64,000 bases of DNA from Bacillota bacterium (GTDB taxonomy: Bacteria > Bacillota > Ch66 > Ch109), in the NCBI GenBank assembly GCA_013178275.1, contig JABLWZ010000023.1, positions 1-64,000 of the forward strand, given 5' to 3'. How positions within the stretch are numbered: the first letter of the stretch is position 1; each line of letters starts with the position of its first letter. The position numbers were made by a program, and so were the translations under genes. The notes beneath the pieces were generated by a model. It was not told the origin of the DNA. It was given only the letters and a program-made list of their open reading frames with translations, and made no database searches. Below, one piece after another: positions 19,523 through 28,409 of the stretch.

Positions 19523-19619
19523 TTTCGGTTGTCGGTTGTTGGTAGTCGGTTGTCCTTGAAGGAATTTGCTATGCAAATTCCAACTATTGCCGACTACTGA
19601 CTCCCGACTACCGACGACT
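19523..19619. repeat. Palindromic intergenic element, family B, copy 2
   Basis: Left arm GTCGGTTGTCGGTTGTTGG-type units, centre GGAATTTGC-TAT-GCAAATTCC, right arm GCCGACTACTGACTCCCGAC. It shares arms and central hairpin with 17312-17437 but lacks the second hairpin. It occupies almost the whole gap between ndk and the thioesterase gene. Confidence 0.65.
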
Positions 19620-20070
19620 ATTCACTAAGCCACCCGTCCACCGGCCGGACGTAGCTCACCAGTTCCTCGGGGCGGAAAAACAGCCCGATCTCCCGGGAAG
19701 CGCTCTCGGGCGAGTCCGAACCGTGTACCACGTTGCGGGTTATATCGACCGCCAGGCTGCCCCGGATGGTGCCGGGAGCTGCATCCTGGGGATTGGTCGC
19801 CCCCATCAGGTCGCGCACCGCCTTGATAGCCCCGGGTCCCTCCAGGACCATGGCCACGATCGGCCCGGAGACTATAAAGTCCACCATCCCGGGGAAAAAC
19901 GACTTCCCCTGGTGTTCCGCGTAGTGCTGTTCCGCCAGCGCCCGCTCCATCACCATCATTTTCAGGCCTACCAGCTTCAGGCCCTTCTGTTCAAACGCCT
20001 GGATCACCGTTCCGCTCAACTGCCGCATCACCCCGTCGGGCTTAACCAGCACCAGTGTCCTTTGAGTCAA
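19618..20070 (-). CDS. ndk: Nucleoside diphosphate kinase
   Basis: Balances NTP/dNTP pools through a phosphohistidine intermediate. 150 residues from TTG 20070, which has AAGGAGGG 8 bases upstream; any longer reading frame lacks support. RTLVLVKPDGV opens the ferredoxin-like fold, and the active-site histidine is in NVVHGSDSPESA near the C-terminus. It stands between ftsH and the thioesterase/fhs genes, all on the same strand. Confidence 0.96.
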   Translation of the reverse strand: MTQRTLVLVKPDGVMRQLSGTVIQAFEQKGLKLVGLKMMVMERALAEQHYAEHQGKSFFPGMVDFIVSGPIVAMVLEGPGAIKAVRDLMGATNPQDAAPGTIRGSLAVDITRNVVHGSDSPESASREIGLFFRPEELVSYVRPVDGWLSE

Positions 20071-20139
20071 AAATAGTCCCTCCTTACATGTATTAATGTT
20101 ATTATTGGCCTCAGGCCGTTCAAGCAAACCAGCTACAGT

Positions 20140-20171
20140 AGAAGCCTTAACAAATAATCGCTAAGGCTTCT
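20140..20171 (-). terminator. Inverted repeat downstream of ftsH, possible terminator
   Basis: AGAAGCCTTA (20140-20149) and TAAGGCTTCT (20162-20171) form a perfect 10-bp stem with a 12-nt loop, 35 bp past the ftsH stop. There is no T-run on the minus strand after it, so intrinsic termination would be weak. Confidence 0.4.
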
Positions 20172-20206
20172 AACACAGGTTTTTCAGTTAATGCCCTACC
20201 GATACC

Positions 20207-22129
20207 CTAGATAACCGTGTCCACCGCGGGCTTGAATACCGTTAAGGGCTTATCCCCGCTCTCTGCGGTTTTATCCCCGCTTTCGGCGTTCTCACCGCTG
20301 TCTCCGAACACGGGGGCTGCTTCCGCTTCCGACTTCATCAATTCCTCGAACTCGGGGCCTTCCAGGGTTTCCTTCACTATCAGGGTCTTGGCCACCAGTT
20401 CCAGCTTGTGCATATTTTCCGTCAGGATATTTTCCGCCTTGTGGTAGCAGTCGTCGATGAGTTTTCTCGATTCCCGGTCGATCGACTGGGCCACCGCTTC
20501 GCTGTAGTTGCGGTCGCGGGAGATATCCCGCCCCAGGAACACCTGCTCCTGCTTGTGCCCATAGGTGATCGGTCCCAGTTCGTCCGACATCCCAAACTCG
20601 GTAATCATCTTGCGCACCAGTAGGGTGGCCCGTTCGAGGTCGTTCTGCGCCCCGGTGCTGATCTCCTTCAGCACCAGGCTCTCCGCTACCCGCCCCCCCA
20701 GCAGCACCGTCACCTCGTCCAGCAGTCGAGAGCGGGTGGCGTAGTAGCGGTCCTCGGTCGGGAGCAGCAGGGTGTATCCGCCAGCCCGTCCCCGGGGGAT
20801 GATCGATATCTTGTGTACCGGGTCGGTATTGGGGAGCACCGCTCCCACCACCGCGTGGCCCGCCTCGTGGTATGCCACCAGCTGCTTCTCCTGGTCGCTG
20901 ATGACCCGCGACTTCTTCTCCGGCCCCGCGATCACTCTCTCGATCGCCGCCTCCAGGTCATCCATCGCTATCCGGTTCTTGCCGCGGCGCGCGGCCAGCA
21001 GGGCCGCCTCGTTCATCATGTTGGCGATGTCCGCGCCGGTGAATCCGGGGGTGCGGCGCGCCAGGACCTCCAGGTCGATATTGTTGTCCAGGGGTTTATC
21101 CTTGGAATGAACCTTCAAAATAGCCTTTCTGCCCACCACATCGGGACGGTCCACGGTGATGTGGCGGTCGAAGCGTCCCGGCCGGAGCAGAGCCGGGTCC
21201 AGGATATCGGGCCGGTTGGTGGCGGCCACCACTATGATGCCTTCATTGGCGGAGAAACCGTCCATCTCCACCAGCAGCTGGTTGAGCGTCTGCTCACGCT
21301 CGTCATGCCCTCCACCCAGGCCAGCACCGCGGTGACGGCCTACCGCGTCGATCTCGTCGATGAATACGATACAGGGAGAGTTCTTCTTCGCCTGGTCGAA
21401 CAGGTCCCGCACCCGGGAAGCCCCGACCCCTACGAACATCTCCACAAAGTCCGAGCCGCTGATGCTGAAGAAAGGCACCCCCGCCTCGCCGGCCACCGCC
21501 CGCGCCAGCAGGGTCTTGCCGGTTCCCGGGGCGCCGAAAAGCAGCACCCCTTTGGGGATACGGGCACCCATCTCAGTAAACTTCTTGGGCTGTTTGAGGA
21601 ACTCCACCACTTCCTGCAGTTCCTCCTTGGCCTCATCCGCCCCGGCCACGTCCTCGAAGGTGACCCGTTTCTTCTCGTCCGTGTGCAGCCTGGCCCGGCT
21701 CTTCCCGAACTGCATTACCCGACTGCCGCCGCCCTGGGTCTGCTGCATCATAAAGAAGACAAACCCTATCAGGAGCAGTATCGGCAGAAACGTCGACAGC
21801 AGACTGGTCCACCACGGCGGCTGGGTCGGACCCTTGAAGTTCGACTCGACGTTCTTCTCCCTGAGCAGCGTCACCAAGCTCTGGTCCTGGGGACCTTCTG
21901 ACTGGATCTTTTCGTCGTTGTTCTTCAAGACCGCGCTGATATGGGCGACATTGTCCTCCAACACGATTTGGACGGACTTCACCTTGTCCGTCTCAACATA
22001 CTGGTAGAAGGTTTTATAATCAATAGTCTTTGGAGACTTATCGGGTTCCGCGGTCCAACGAAAAGCTGACACGGCGATTAGGACAATCAGCAGGTAGATT
22101 GCCAGGTTTTTAAAAATGCGGCTCACCAT
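20207..22129 (-). CDS. ftsH: ATP-dependent zinc metalloprotease FtsH
   Basis: Membrane-anchored AAA+ protease for quality control of membrane and short-lived proteins. 640 residues. Two N-terminal membrane segments (about 9-23 and 108-128) flank an extracytoplasmic domain. Walker A GAPGTGKT is at 199-206, Walker [10 protein letters not shown] at about 254-262, the second region of homology ends in RPGRFD, and the zinc site HEAGH is at 421-425. It follows tilS; in many Firmicutes hpt lies between them but here it is absent. The start may be the GTG one codon after the annotated ATG. Confidence 0.97.
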   Translation of the reverse strand: MVSRIFKNLAIYLLIVLIAVSAFRWTAEPDKSPKTIDYKTFYQYVETDKVKSVQIVLEDNVAHISAVLKNNDEKIQSEGPQDQSLVTLLREKNVESNFKGPTQPPWWTSLLSTFLPILLLIGFVFFMMQQTQGGGSRVMQFGKSRARLHTDEKKRVTFEDVAGADEAKEELQEVVEFLKQPKKFTEMGARIPKGVLLFGAPGTGKTLLARAVAGEAGVPFFSISGSDFVEMFVGVGASRVRDLFDQAKKNSPCIVFIDEIDAVGRHRGAGLGGGHDEREQTLNQLLVEMDGFSANEGIIVVAATNRPDILDPALLRPGRFDRHITVDRPDVVGRKAILKVHSKDKPLDNNIDLEVLARRTPGFTGADIANMMNEAALLAARRGKNRIAMDDLEAAIERVIAGPEKKSRVISDQEKQLVAYHEAGHAVVGAVLPNTDPVHKISIIPRGRAGGYTLLLPTEDRYYATRSRLLDEVTVLLGGRVAESLVLKEISTGAQNDLERATLLVRKMITEFGMSDELGPITYGHKQEQVFLGRDISRDRNYSEAVAQSIDRESRKLIDDCYHKAENILTENMHKLELVAKTLIVKETLEGPEFEELMKSEAEAAPVFGDSGENAESGDKTAESGDKPLTVFKPAVDTVI

Positions 22130-22196
22130 TGTCCTCCTCTCTGTCCCAAATCATCATTAATTTTAGCACAACCCTTCTGGCATATCAAATAGCTTA

Positions 22197-23594
22197 TCAT
22201 TTCGATAAAGATAGCGCAAGCAGTCTCCGGGTTTCTTGGTTGGCGGCAAAACGGGCATCAGCCCGCCAGCCCGCCAGCCAGTATACCTGGTCACCCGAGG
22301 ACACCACCGCTGTCCGCTCCCGGTCCTCCCGCGGCACCTTGTGGTCGATCAGGAACTCCTTTACCTTCTGGCTGCCGCCTGCCCCCAGCGGGTAAAACCG
22401 GTCCCCCGGGCGCCGCCGCCTGGCACAGATCGGCATCGTCAGCCGTTCGAAGTCCAGGAACGCCTGGTTCGAGTTCGTGGGCCCCCTGGTTTCCAGAGCC
22501 CCGGGATCGCGAAGGTCGGCCTCGATAAACGCTTCCAGTTCTGGAATATAGGTTCGTCCAGGAATAACCAGCGGGTACTCCCATTGCTCGTCAACCGCCG
22601 GGGAGAGACGCCGCTCCAGCACCAGCCATTCGTACTCACGCCGCCCTTGCAGTTCCCGGGTCAGGTGGACCTGTCGGCCGCTCTCCGGGTTGGCGGCCAG
22701 CTCCAGCAGGCTTGCCACGTGAGAGTAGCTGACGCCCTGCAGTCCACCCGACAGCCGCTGCAGCGCCAGGCGGACGATCCTCCGACGCAGCGCTGTGGGC
22801 CGCTCCAGCAGCCCCGCCGCCGGCAGGCGGATGGACTCCCCATCGAATAATATCCCCAATTCCGCCGCCGCGGACGCGGCCATCCAGTCCAGCAGCTCAC
22901 CCTCGTCCCGCATTATCTCGGCCGTACGGCCAAGGGTCTCTACCAGGTTGGGGTTGTAACCCTTAAGCAGCGGCATCAGCTCCAGCCGGATGCGGTTTCT
23001 AAGGTAGACCGGCTTCAGGTTGCTGGAATCGGTGCAGAACCCTTCACCCCTTCGCCACAGGAAGTCCTCGATCTCATCGCGGGTAGCATCCAGCAGGGGA
23101 CGAACGATTTTCTCCCTCCTATAAGGTATACCCGCGAGCCCCTCTATACCACTACCGCGCAGCAGGTTTTCCAGCACCGTCTCCGTCTGGTCATCGGCGT
23201 GGTGCCCAACCGCGATGCGGGAAGCCTTCCCGCGGCTGGCGGCCTCCTCCAGGGCCTGATAGCGCAGTTCACGGGCTTTCTCCTGCAGAGAGCCCAGATG
23301 TTCCCCCTGCGGCACCGCCATATCCAGCCTGATCGCCTCGAAGGGGAGCCCCAGCCTCCCGGCCAGTTCCGCCACGAAGTACTGCTCGCGTTCGGACTCC
23401 TCTCCCCGCAGGCCGTGGTTCACATGCGCCACCCGCAGGCTCACCGCCAGTTCATCCCGCAGCAGCCAGAGCGCCAGCAGCAGTGCCACCGAATCGGCCC
23501 CGCCCGATACCGCCACCAGTATAACCTCTCCCGGGTCGGCCAGTCCGTGAGACGAGATGGTCCGCTTCATCCGCTCCAGCAACCTGTCCATCAT
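22197..23594 (-). CDS. tilS: tRNA(Ile)-lysidine synthase
   Basis: Converts the wobble cytidine of the CAU-anticodon tRNA-Ile to lysidine, essential for reading AUA. 465 residues. The PP-loop SGGADS is at 30-35, AHVNHGLRGEESE follows, and VGHHADDQTETVLENLLRGSG is the second conserved block. The C-terminal ~230 residues are the TilS-specific tRNA-recognition domains, including RRRRPGDRFYPLG. Upstream of ftsH by 67 bp on the same strand, the usual clostridial arrangement. Confidence 0.96.
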   Translation of the reverse strand: MMDRLLERMKRTISSHGLADPGEVILVAVSGGADSVALLLALWLLRDELAVSLRVAHVNHGLRGEESEREQYFVAELAGRLGLPFEAIRLDMAVPQGEHLGSLQEKARELRYQALEEAASRGKASRIAVGHHADDQTETVLENLLRGSGIEGLAGIPYRREKIVRPLLDATRDEIEDFLWRRGEGFCTDSSNLKPVYLRNRIRLELMPLLKGYNPNLVETLGRTAEIMRDEGELLDWMAASAAAELGILFDGESIRLPAAGLLERPTALRRRIVRLALQRLSGGLQGVSYSHVASLLELAANPESGRQVHLTRELQGRREYEWLVLERRLSPAVDEQWEYPLVIPGRTYIPELEAFIEADLRDPGALETRGPTNSNQAFLDFERLTMPICARRRRPGDRFYPLGAGGSQKVKEFLIDHKVPREDRERTAVVSSGDQVYWLAGWRADARFAANQETRRLLALSLSK

Positions 23595-23726
23595 ATCTCC
23601 TGTGGTTTAGTCATTACTAGTTTTAGCCGGTGTACGGCACCTTAAGTACTACTATATTAAAACATCTTGCTAATTAAAACATTAAAATTGTATAAAATGT
23701 TTACTGGAAAAACCAGTCTCAAGTTT

Positions 23727-23752
23727 AAGCAAGAAGGACTGGTCAACCAGTC
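23727..23752 (-). terminator. Hairpin over the 3' end of the metallo-hydrolase gene
   Basis: GGACTGG and CCAGTCC form a 7-bp stem around the TGA stop codon region on the minus strand, followed by TTCTTG. Possible weak terminator that overlaps the last two codons. Confidence 0.4.
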
Positions 23753-24663
23753 CTCCGGTACCGTCCGTCTTCTTCTTTAATCACCGCCCCCATCTTGAGC
23801 AGCCGCTTCAGGTGGTTGCGCAGCCCCATCTTCTCCCAGAACTCCTCGTACATGTTCCGCCGCGCCGGGAAGAGGATTCGCCTCTCCGCCAGCTCCGGCA
23901 CCGTCTGTGGCTCCTTCAGAGCCTCCAGCACCTTTTCCTCCCGGTCCAGCACCACCTTGACGAACTTGTCCAGCCCCTCGTTGATCCCCGCGGTGAACAC
24001 CCGCCGGTGAGATGGGACCAGAATACCCGGCCCTATCTTCTTTATCCGGCTCACCGAGGCAAACAGCGCGGTCAGGTCCGAACTCTCACCGAAGTACCAG
24101 GGCCCGCCGGCGGTCAGGTCGATATCCCCCGAAAACAGGATTCCCTCCTCCTCCAGGTAAAACCCGTAGTGCCCGGCGGTGTGTCCCGGCAGGTGCAGCG
24201 CCGTTAACTTTCGCCGCCCCAGGTCGAGCACCTGGTTGTCGGTAAAGGTCCCCGCGAGGTCGATGGTGCGGAAACCCGGCGGGGCCACCACGTCCGGGGA
24301 CAGCCCCCCGACGATGGTCTTGGCGTAGGGAAGCCACCTCAACTGACCCATCAACTCTTCCCAGAACTGGAATCCGAAGTGCCGCATGTACGACTCCCGG
24401 CTGCGGTAGTTGTCCTCCTCCTCGCGCCCGGCCAGCAGCCGGATGTTGGGAAACAGGGTGTCGCCGTGGACGTGGTCGTGGTGAAAATGGCTGAAGATAC
24501 CGATCTCCACCGACTCCCGCTTGAGGGCAGCGAAGGAGGAGGCCCCGGCTCCAAAGTCGATCACCGTCGGCCGTTCGTCATCGATAAACATGCAGTTGCC
24601 GTAAGGGTAGCGGGGAGCGCCCTGCGGCTCGACCACCCACACCCCGTCAGCCAGTTGCTGCAT
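23743..24663 (-). CDS. MBL-fold metallo-hydrolase
   Basis: 306 residues. The metal-binding HxHxDH motif is complete (His59, His61, Asp63, His64 in SHFHHDHVHGD), followed by LHLPGHTAGHYGF with the third metal histidine and FSGDIDLTAGG with the bridging aspartate. The ~75-residue C-terminal extension (EEKVLEALKEPQTVPELAERR) looks like a winged-helix module as in other MBL hydrolases. Substrate unknown; glyoxalase-II-like or lactonase activity is possible. Single gene between tilS and the divergent L,D-transpeptidase. Confidence 0.85.
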   Translation of the reverse strand: MQQLADGVWVVEPQGAPRYPYGNCMFIDDERPTVIDFGAGASSFAALKRESVEIGIFSHFHHDHVHGDTLFPNIRLLAGREEEDNYRSRESYMRHFGFQFWEELMGQLRWLPYAKTIVGGLSPDVVAPPGFRTIDLAGTFTDNQVLDLGRRKLTALHLPGHTAGHYGFYLEEEGILFSGDIDLTAGGPWYFGESSDLTALFASVSRIKKIGPGILVPSHRRVFTAGINEGLDKFVKVVLDREEKVLEALKEPQTVPELAERRILFPARRNMYEEFWEKMGLRNHLKRLLKMGAVIKEEDGRYRRTG

Positions 24664-24803
24664 AATGTCACCCCCGAGAGCACCTTTATCCAGAAGACAT
24701 ATTTAGGGCTAGGTTCGACATCTGGGATGAATTTCCTGCCAGCGTCATATACCTGATTGCCCAAATCGGGGAACCCGATTCATTAATTCCAGCAGATTCA
24801 TAC

Positions 24804-24831
24804 TTACAGGCACCGACGACTTTGTTATAAT
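24804..24831 (+). promoter_or_regulatory. Sigma-A-type promoter of the L,D-transpeptidase gene
   Basis: Plus strand: -35 TTACAG (24804-24809), 16-bp spacer, -10 TATAAT (24826-24831). It lies 39 bp before the ATG, with GAGGAGG as ribosome site in between. Confidence 0.6.
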
Positions 24832-24869
24832 TCTGAAGTCGTTGTTAAACCGAAAAGAGGAGGTGCCAG

Positions 24870-25445
24870 ATGCGATCTGTCAAACAGATAAATCCTGAAC
24901 TTAAACACCAGCGGTCCCGGCTGCACGGCGTCGTCATCGTCGCCCTCCTGCTGACCGTGCTGCTGCAGCTTGTCCCGGCGGCGCCCGCGGCCGCCTCGGC
25001 CAGCCCCGCCTGGAGCATCCGGGTCGAGCTTTCGGCTGACCGGTGGAGCCCCGGCCGGCTGCACCTGTACGACAAAAACGGGGGGGTGGTCTTTAGCGCC
25101 AGGTGTCTCGGCCGTTCTGAGTACAACACCCCGATGAACGTCACCTACGGCAACACTCCCACCGGGGTGTACCTGGGCCGCCTGGGCCGGGTCCGGTCCA
25201 GCGCTTACTCCTACGGGCCCTACCAGACGGTCGACCTGGTGGGGGTAGCCGGGATAGCTAAGACTTCCAGGCGCACCGGCATCCTGATCCACGGCGGGGC
25301 GCCCGGCCCGGGCGGCTCGCTCCGCCCCTCCCACGGGTGCGTCAGGCTTTCTAACCAGGATGAAAAGCGGCTGGTGGAAAGCATCACCGCCCTGGTCAAC
25401 CGCGGGTATAACCCGACCGGCCGGGTCGTTATAACGGAGAGGTAG
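24870..25445 (+). CDS. Secreted L,D-transpeptidase (YkuD family)
   Basis: 191 residues. An N-terminal signal sequence or anchor (hydrophobic core about residues 20-42, ending in APAAASAS) precedes a YkuD catalytic domain. The signature is SHGCVRLS (154-161, nucleophile Cys157), with the upstream histidine in ILIHGG (His141). It would form 3-3 crosslinks or attach proteins in peptidoglycan outside the membrane. One of only four genes on the plus strand. No LysM or PG-binding domain. A role in spore cortex is possible but not shown by sequence. Confidence 0.9.
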   Translation: MRSVKQINPELKHQRSRLHGVVIVALLLTVLLQLVPAAPAAASASPAWSIRVELSADRWSPGRLHLYDKNGGVVFSARCLGRSEYNTPMNVTYGNTPTGVYLGRLGRVRSSAYSYGPYQTVDLVGVAGIAKTSRRTGILIHGGAPGPGGSLRPSHGCVRLSNQDEKRLVESITALVNRGYNPTGRVVITER

Positions 25446-25453
25446 ACTAACGA

Positions 25454-25483
25454 AGATACCTCCAGCGGTCGCTGGAGGTATCT
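25454..25483 (+). terminator. Strong hairpin terminator of the L,D-transpeptidase gene
   Basis: AGATACCTCCAGC (25454-25466), loop GGTC, GCTGGAGGTATCT (25471-25483): perfect 13-bp stem 9 bp past the stop, followed by CTTATTC. It could also act for the convergent small gene at 25500. Confidence 0.75.
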
Positions 25484-25499
25484 CTTATTCGGAGAGGGG

Positions 25500-25733
25500 T
25501 CAAAAAAGGTTTGCTTCCAGAACGGGTATCTCGCTGCCCATCGGGGTTTTGATCAGGTACTGGATGTTGTTCATCCTGCTCATCCGGGGCCCTGAAACGA
25601 TAACCAGCTTCAAGCCCTGGGAGGCTCGATGCTCGACCACCTGGCCGGGTAAGAATTTACCGTCGATGGAGGGCGTGGATTCAGGAATCTCGGTTACCGG
25701 CTGCTGGGTCTTCCGCTTCTGGGTTCTGGCCAC
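25500..25733 (-). CDS. Small basic hypothetical protein
   Basis: 77 residues from GTG 25733, chosen because AGAAGGGGG lies 8 bases upstream; a TTG one codon earlier is equally possible. The N-terminus is rich in Lys/Arg/Thr/Pro. The C-terminal 45 residues (GQVVEHRASQGLKLVIVSG to SEIPVLEANLF) read like a compact beta-strand domain. No recognised family. Convergent with the L,D-transpeptidase. A TACAAT -10-like element lies about 60 bp upstream on the minus strand. Confidence 0.6.
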   Translation of the reverse strand: MARTQKRKTQQPVTEIPESTPSIDGKFLPGQVVEHRASQGLKLVIVSGPRMSRMNNIQYLIKTPMGSEIPVLEANLF

Positions 25734-25811
25734 CAATAATGCCCCCTTCTTTTCATCGTATTGCAAACATATGTTCTGTTTATTGTAGCATAAAACAAAA
25801 AAGAATACCAC

Positions 25812-26023
25812 CAGGTTTTAAATTTTTTATACTATAATCCTACTATCATCCCGTTATCTGCCAGCTGTAACGGGTGACACCGATACTTGCTTGCTGTAAT
25901 TATCAGCAGCGGAGGGGAAGACGAGAGGGGCGATCGACCGCGAAATTCAACGGCATGTGACCGCCCCTCGGAACCCCATATTCAATCCTATTATTGCTCA
26001 CGTTATGCTGTGCATTGCGCTCG
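25812..26023. other. Gap without a gene; long inverted repeat
   Basis: Between the small gene and the ABC permease. It contains GAGGGGCG and CGCCCCTC separated by about 27 bases (roughly 25925-25968), which could form a terminator-like stem for the ABC operon (minus strand), though no T-run follows. Nothing else recognised. Confidence 0.35.
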
Positions 26024-27193
26024 CTAGCTGATAAGGGCCGCCCGGTTCCTCCAGGCCGAGACCAAAAGACCGGCCGACATCCAGGCGGCGGCGCAAACCG
26101 CCATCCCCAGCAGGGGGCCTCCCCCGGTATTGGTGCCCAGCCACAACCAGCGGCCGGGAAGGATCATCGATCCATATTCGAGCAGCGCCGCCCAGTCCGG
26201 CAGCTTGAACAGCATGCCGCTGAGCGATGCGTTGATCAGGGTCAGGACCGGGGCCAGCAGCATCAACTGCATGTTGTTCTGAACGAAAGCGGTCACTGCC
26301 AGCAGCATCCCGGCCCCCGCCGTGAAGTACAGCAGCAGGGGGATAAGGGCACCGAGGCCCACCAGCAGAGGTATTCCTCCGATAGCGGAGCAGGTGATGA
26401 CCGCCAGCAACCCACCCAGCAAGCACATCGACATCGGCGCCAGGATGTCTCCCAGGATGCCCTGCCAGGGCTTGATGCCCATGTGAGCAAACCTCAGTCC
26501 CAGCGCCAGCTTCCGGTTCTCTATCATCCAGGTCGCCCCGATGAACAGGGCGAAGATGGAGAACGCGGCGTAGATGCAGACGCTGTCGACCAGCACCTGG
26601 TAAGGCCGCTCGGCCGCCTTCTGCGGCAGGGGCATATAGGTATTGACCACCACGAAAGAGCTGTTGTAGTAGACCGTCCGTATCTCATCCCGCAGGGCGG
26701 CTATCTCTTCTTCGGAGAGGCTGAGCCCCCAGTCCGACATGATCGCCCTGGTTTCGATCACCGCGTCCTTTTCTATCCACAGGTCGAGGGTGTTGGTGAT
26801 CAGGGCCTCGCTGATGGAGGCCGCCGCCGAGGAGGCGGGGGAGGTATACATCGCCACCGTGTTGGCAAACTCTCCCCGCTCGATCTGCCGGGAGAAGTTC
26901 TCCTTGACCACGAAGACCGCCTCCAGCTTGCCCGCCTTGAGCCGGTCCAGGGCGGTTTCGCGCGGCAGCACCAGTATGTCGTATTCACGGTGCCCCTGGA
27001 GCAGCCTGACCAGTTCCCGACCCTGGCTGCCCTGGTCTTCCAGCACCACCCCGACCGCCAGCTTGCTGCCCGCGGGCTCCTGAAACAGCGGTGTCATGGC
27101 GAGTGCTACAGCGATCAGGATGAAGACCCAGAAAAAGGGCCGGCGCGCGCACAGCCGAAAACGCAGGATGAAGGTTTTTAATATCCAGTTCAT
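26024..27193 (-). CDS. ABC-2 type transporter permease (second permease of the cassette)
   Basis: 389 residues. Topology is typical of ABC-2 export permeases: a membrane helix at about residues 20-38, then a ~170-residue extracytoplasmic domain. This is followed by about five C-terminal helices (for example ICTLFxxxF-type stretch at about 205-220, LLVGLGALIPLLLYFTAGAG, MLLAPVLTLINASLSG). It overlaps the upstream permease gene by 4 bp (ATGA), so the two are coupled and likely form a heterodimer powered by the ATPase at 29936-30649. Substrate unknown. Confidence 0.85.
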   Translation of the reverse strand: MNWILKTFILRFRLCARRPFFWVFILIAVALAMTPLFQEPAGSKLAVGVVLEDQGSQGRELVRLLQGHREYDILVLPRETALDRLKAGKLEAVFVVKENFSRQIERGEFANTVAMYTSPASSAAASISEALITNTLDLWIEKDAVIETRAIMSDWGLSLSEEEIAALRDEIRTVYYNSSFVVVNTYMPLPQKAAERPYQVLVDSVCIYAAFSIFALFIGATWMIENRKLALGLRFAHMGIKPWQGILGDILAPMSMCLLGGLLAVITCSAIGGIPLLVGLGALIPLLLYFTAGAGMLLAVTAFVQNNMQLMLLAPVLTLINASLSGMLFKLPDWAALLEYGSMILPGRWLWLGTNTGGGPLLGMAVCAAAWMSAGLLVSAWRNRAALIS

Positions 27194-28404
27194 AGCCTCT
27201 TAACCTGATAATAAATTCTGGACCATACGACCGCCACCGCCGCTGTCCCCCAGGCGGCCAGCTTCACCATGTCCTGGAGGTACTGGCCGGGGTCGAACTT
27301 GAAGAATCCACCCGCCAGCGCGTTCATAGCGGGACGGATCGGCAGCCACTGGCCGATGGCGGAGATCCAGTTGGGCAGCACCCCGAAAGGAATCAGAGCC
27401 CCGCCGGTGATGGCCATCAGGATGACCAGCCAGAAAGCGGTCCAGAGCGCCGTCTCCTCCCGCCTGACACAGGCCGCGATGGCCATCGAGATGGCGGAAA
27501 AGCAGAAGGCCGAGAGGACTATCGCTCCCAACAGCGCGGCGTAGTTGCTGATAAATATGTCTTTTAAAGCCGAGGTGACCAATCCGGTGGGCAGGGCCAG
27601 GAAAAGGATCAGCATGATGAAGACACTGCCCGATATCAGCCGCGCCGCACCGAACATCGCGCTGCGCTGAAAAAACAGGCCCCTCTTGATCACCGGACCG
27701 TTGAGGTCCTTTACCGTAAACCTGACCAGGGGAACCATCCCCAGCGCGGCAAACAGGGTGAAGATGGCAGAGAGGTAGTAATGCAGGGGCAGGTACTCCT
27801 GAAACAGGGATACCACGCCCTTGTCGCCGACCACCTCCCGCCGGTTCATGTACTTGCCGACCGCGAACTTCATCAGCCGGTCGTAGACCGCACCGCCGCT
27901 CTCCCGGGGAACCCCCTTTTCAACCACGTAGGTGCTGACATACCCGATCAGGTTTCCCCCTCGGCTCACGATCTCCAGCGAACTGCCCAGGGTCTCCTTG
28001 AGGATGCCCGCCTCCAGCTGGTGGCCGGCGCCTCCGTAGATGTCGATCCGGGAGGGTTGATTCTGCTCCATGTTCTGCATAAAGTCCGGCGGCACATGGA
28101 TCAGTACCGCCACGTCGCCCCTCGCCAGCATCCCCTGTCCCTGCTGGAGGGTAGCCGCCGGGTAGACCGAGATGAGGTCTTTCAGGGCCTGGGAGTTGAC
28201 CATCTGGTTGATGAAGATGGTCACCGCTTCGGCCGGGTCCTCTCTGCAGATGGCCACCCGGAAGGTGGTGAGCCGTGAAACGTAAATCAGCGGCGCTATC
28301 AGCGTCGAGAATATCAGCATGACGATGATGGGTGACAGCACGCACAACAGCGCCGTTGATTTACCGGAAAACACCCGTTTGATGTCTAAAAGCACCATAC
28401 CCAT
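27190..28404 (-). CDS. ABC-2 type transporter permease (first permease of the cassette)
   Basis: 404 residues. One N-terminal helix (about 18-42), a large extracytoplasmic region (about 43-210), then five or six C-terminal helices including IFTLFAALGMVPLVRF, VFIMLILFLALPTGLV and WLVILMAITGGALIPFG. Family level: ABC2_membrane_3-like exporter. Five bases follow the lipoprotein gene and the 3' end overlaps the next permease, so the four genes are one operon. Similar cassettes export lipids, peptides or antibiotics; the cargo cannot be read from the sequence. Confidence 0.85.
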   Translation of the reverse strand: MGMVLLDIKRVFSGKSTALLCVLSPIIVMLIFSTLIAPLIYVSRLTTFRVAICREDPAEAVTIFINQMVNSQALKDLISVYPAATLQQGQGMLARGDVAVLIHVPPDFMQNMEQNQPSRIDIYGGAGHQLEAGILKETLGSSLEIVSRGGNLIGYVSTYVVEKGVPRESGGAVYDRLMKFAVGKYMNRREVVGDKGVVSLFQEYLPLHYYLSAIFTLFAALGMVPLVRFTVKDLNGPVIKRGLFFQRSAMFGAARLISGSVFIMLILFLALPTGLVTSALKDIFISNYAALLGAIVLSAFCFSAISMAIAACVRREETALWTAFWLVILMAITGGALIPFGVLPNWISAIGQWLPIRPAMNALAGGFFKFDPGQYLQDMVKLAAWGTAAVAVVWSRIYYQVKRL

Positions 28405-28409
28405 AACGT

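Noticed and set aside
25994-27181. 395-codon plus-strand open frame
   Set aside because: Antisense to the ABC permease gene at 26024-27193; low-complexity Gln/Arg/Gly-rich translation.
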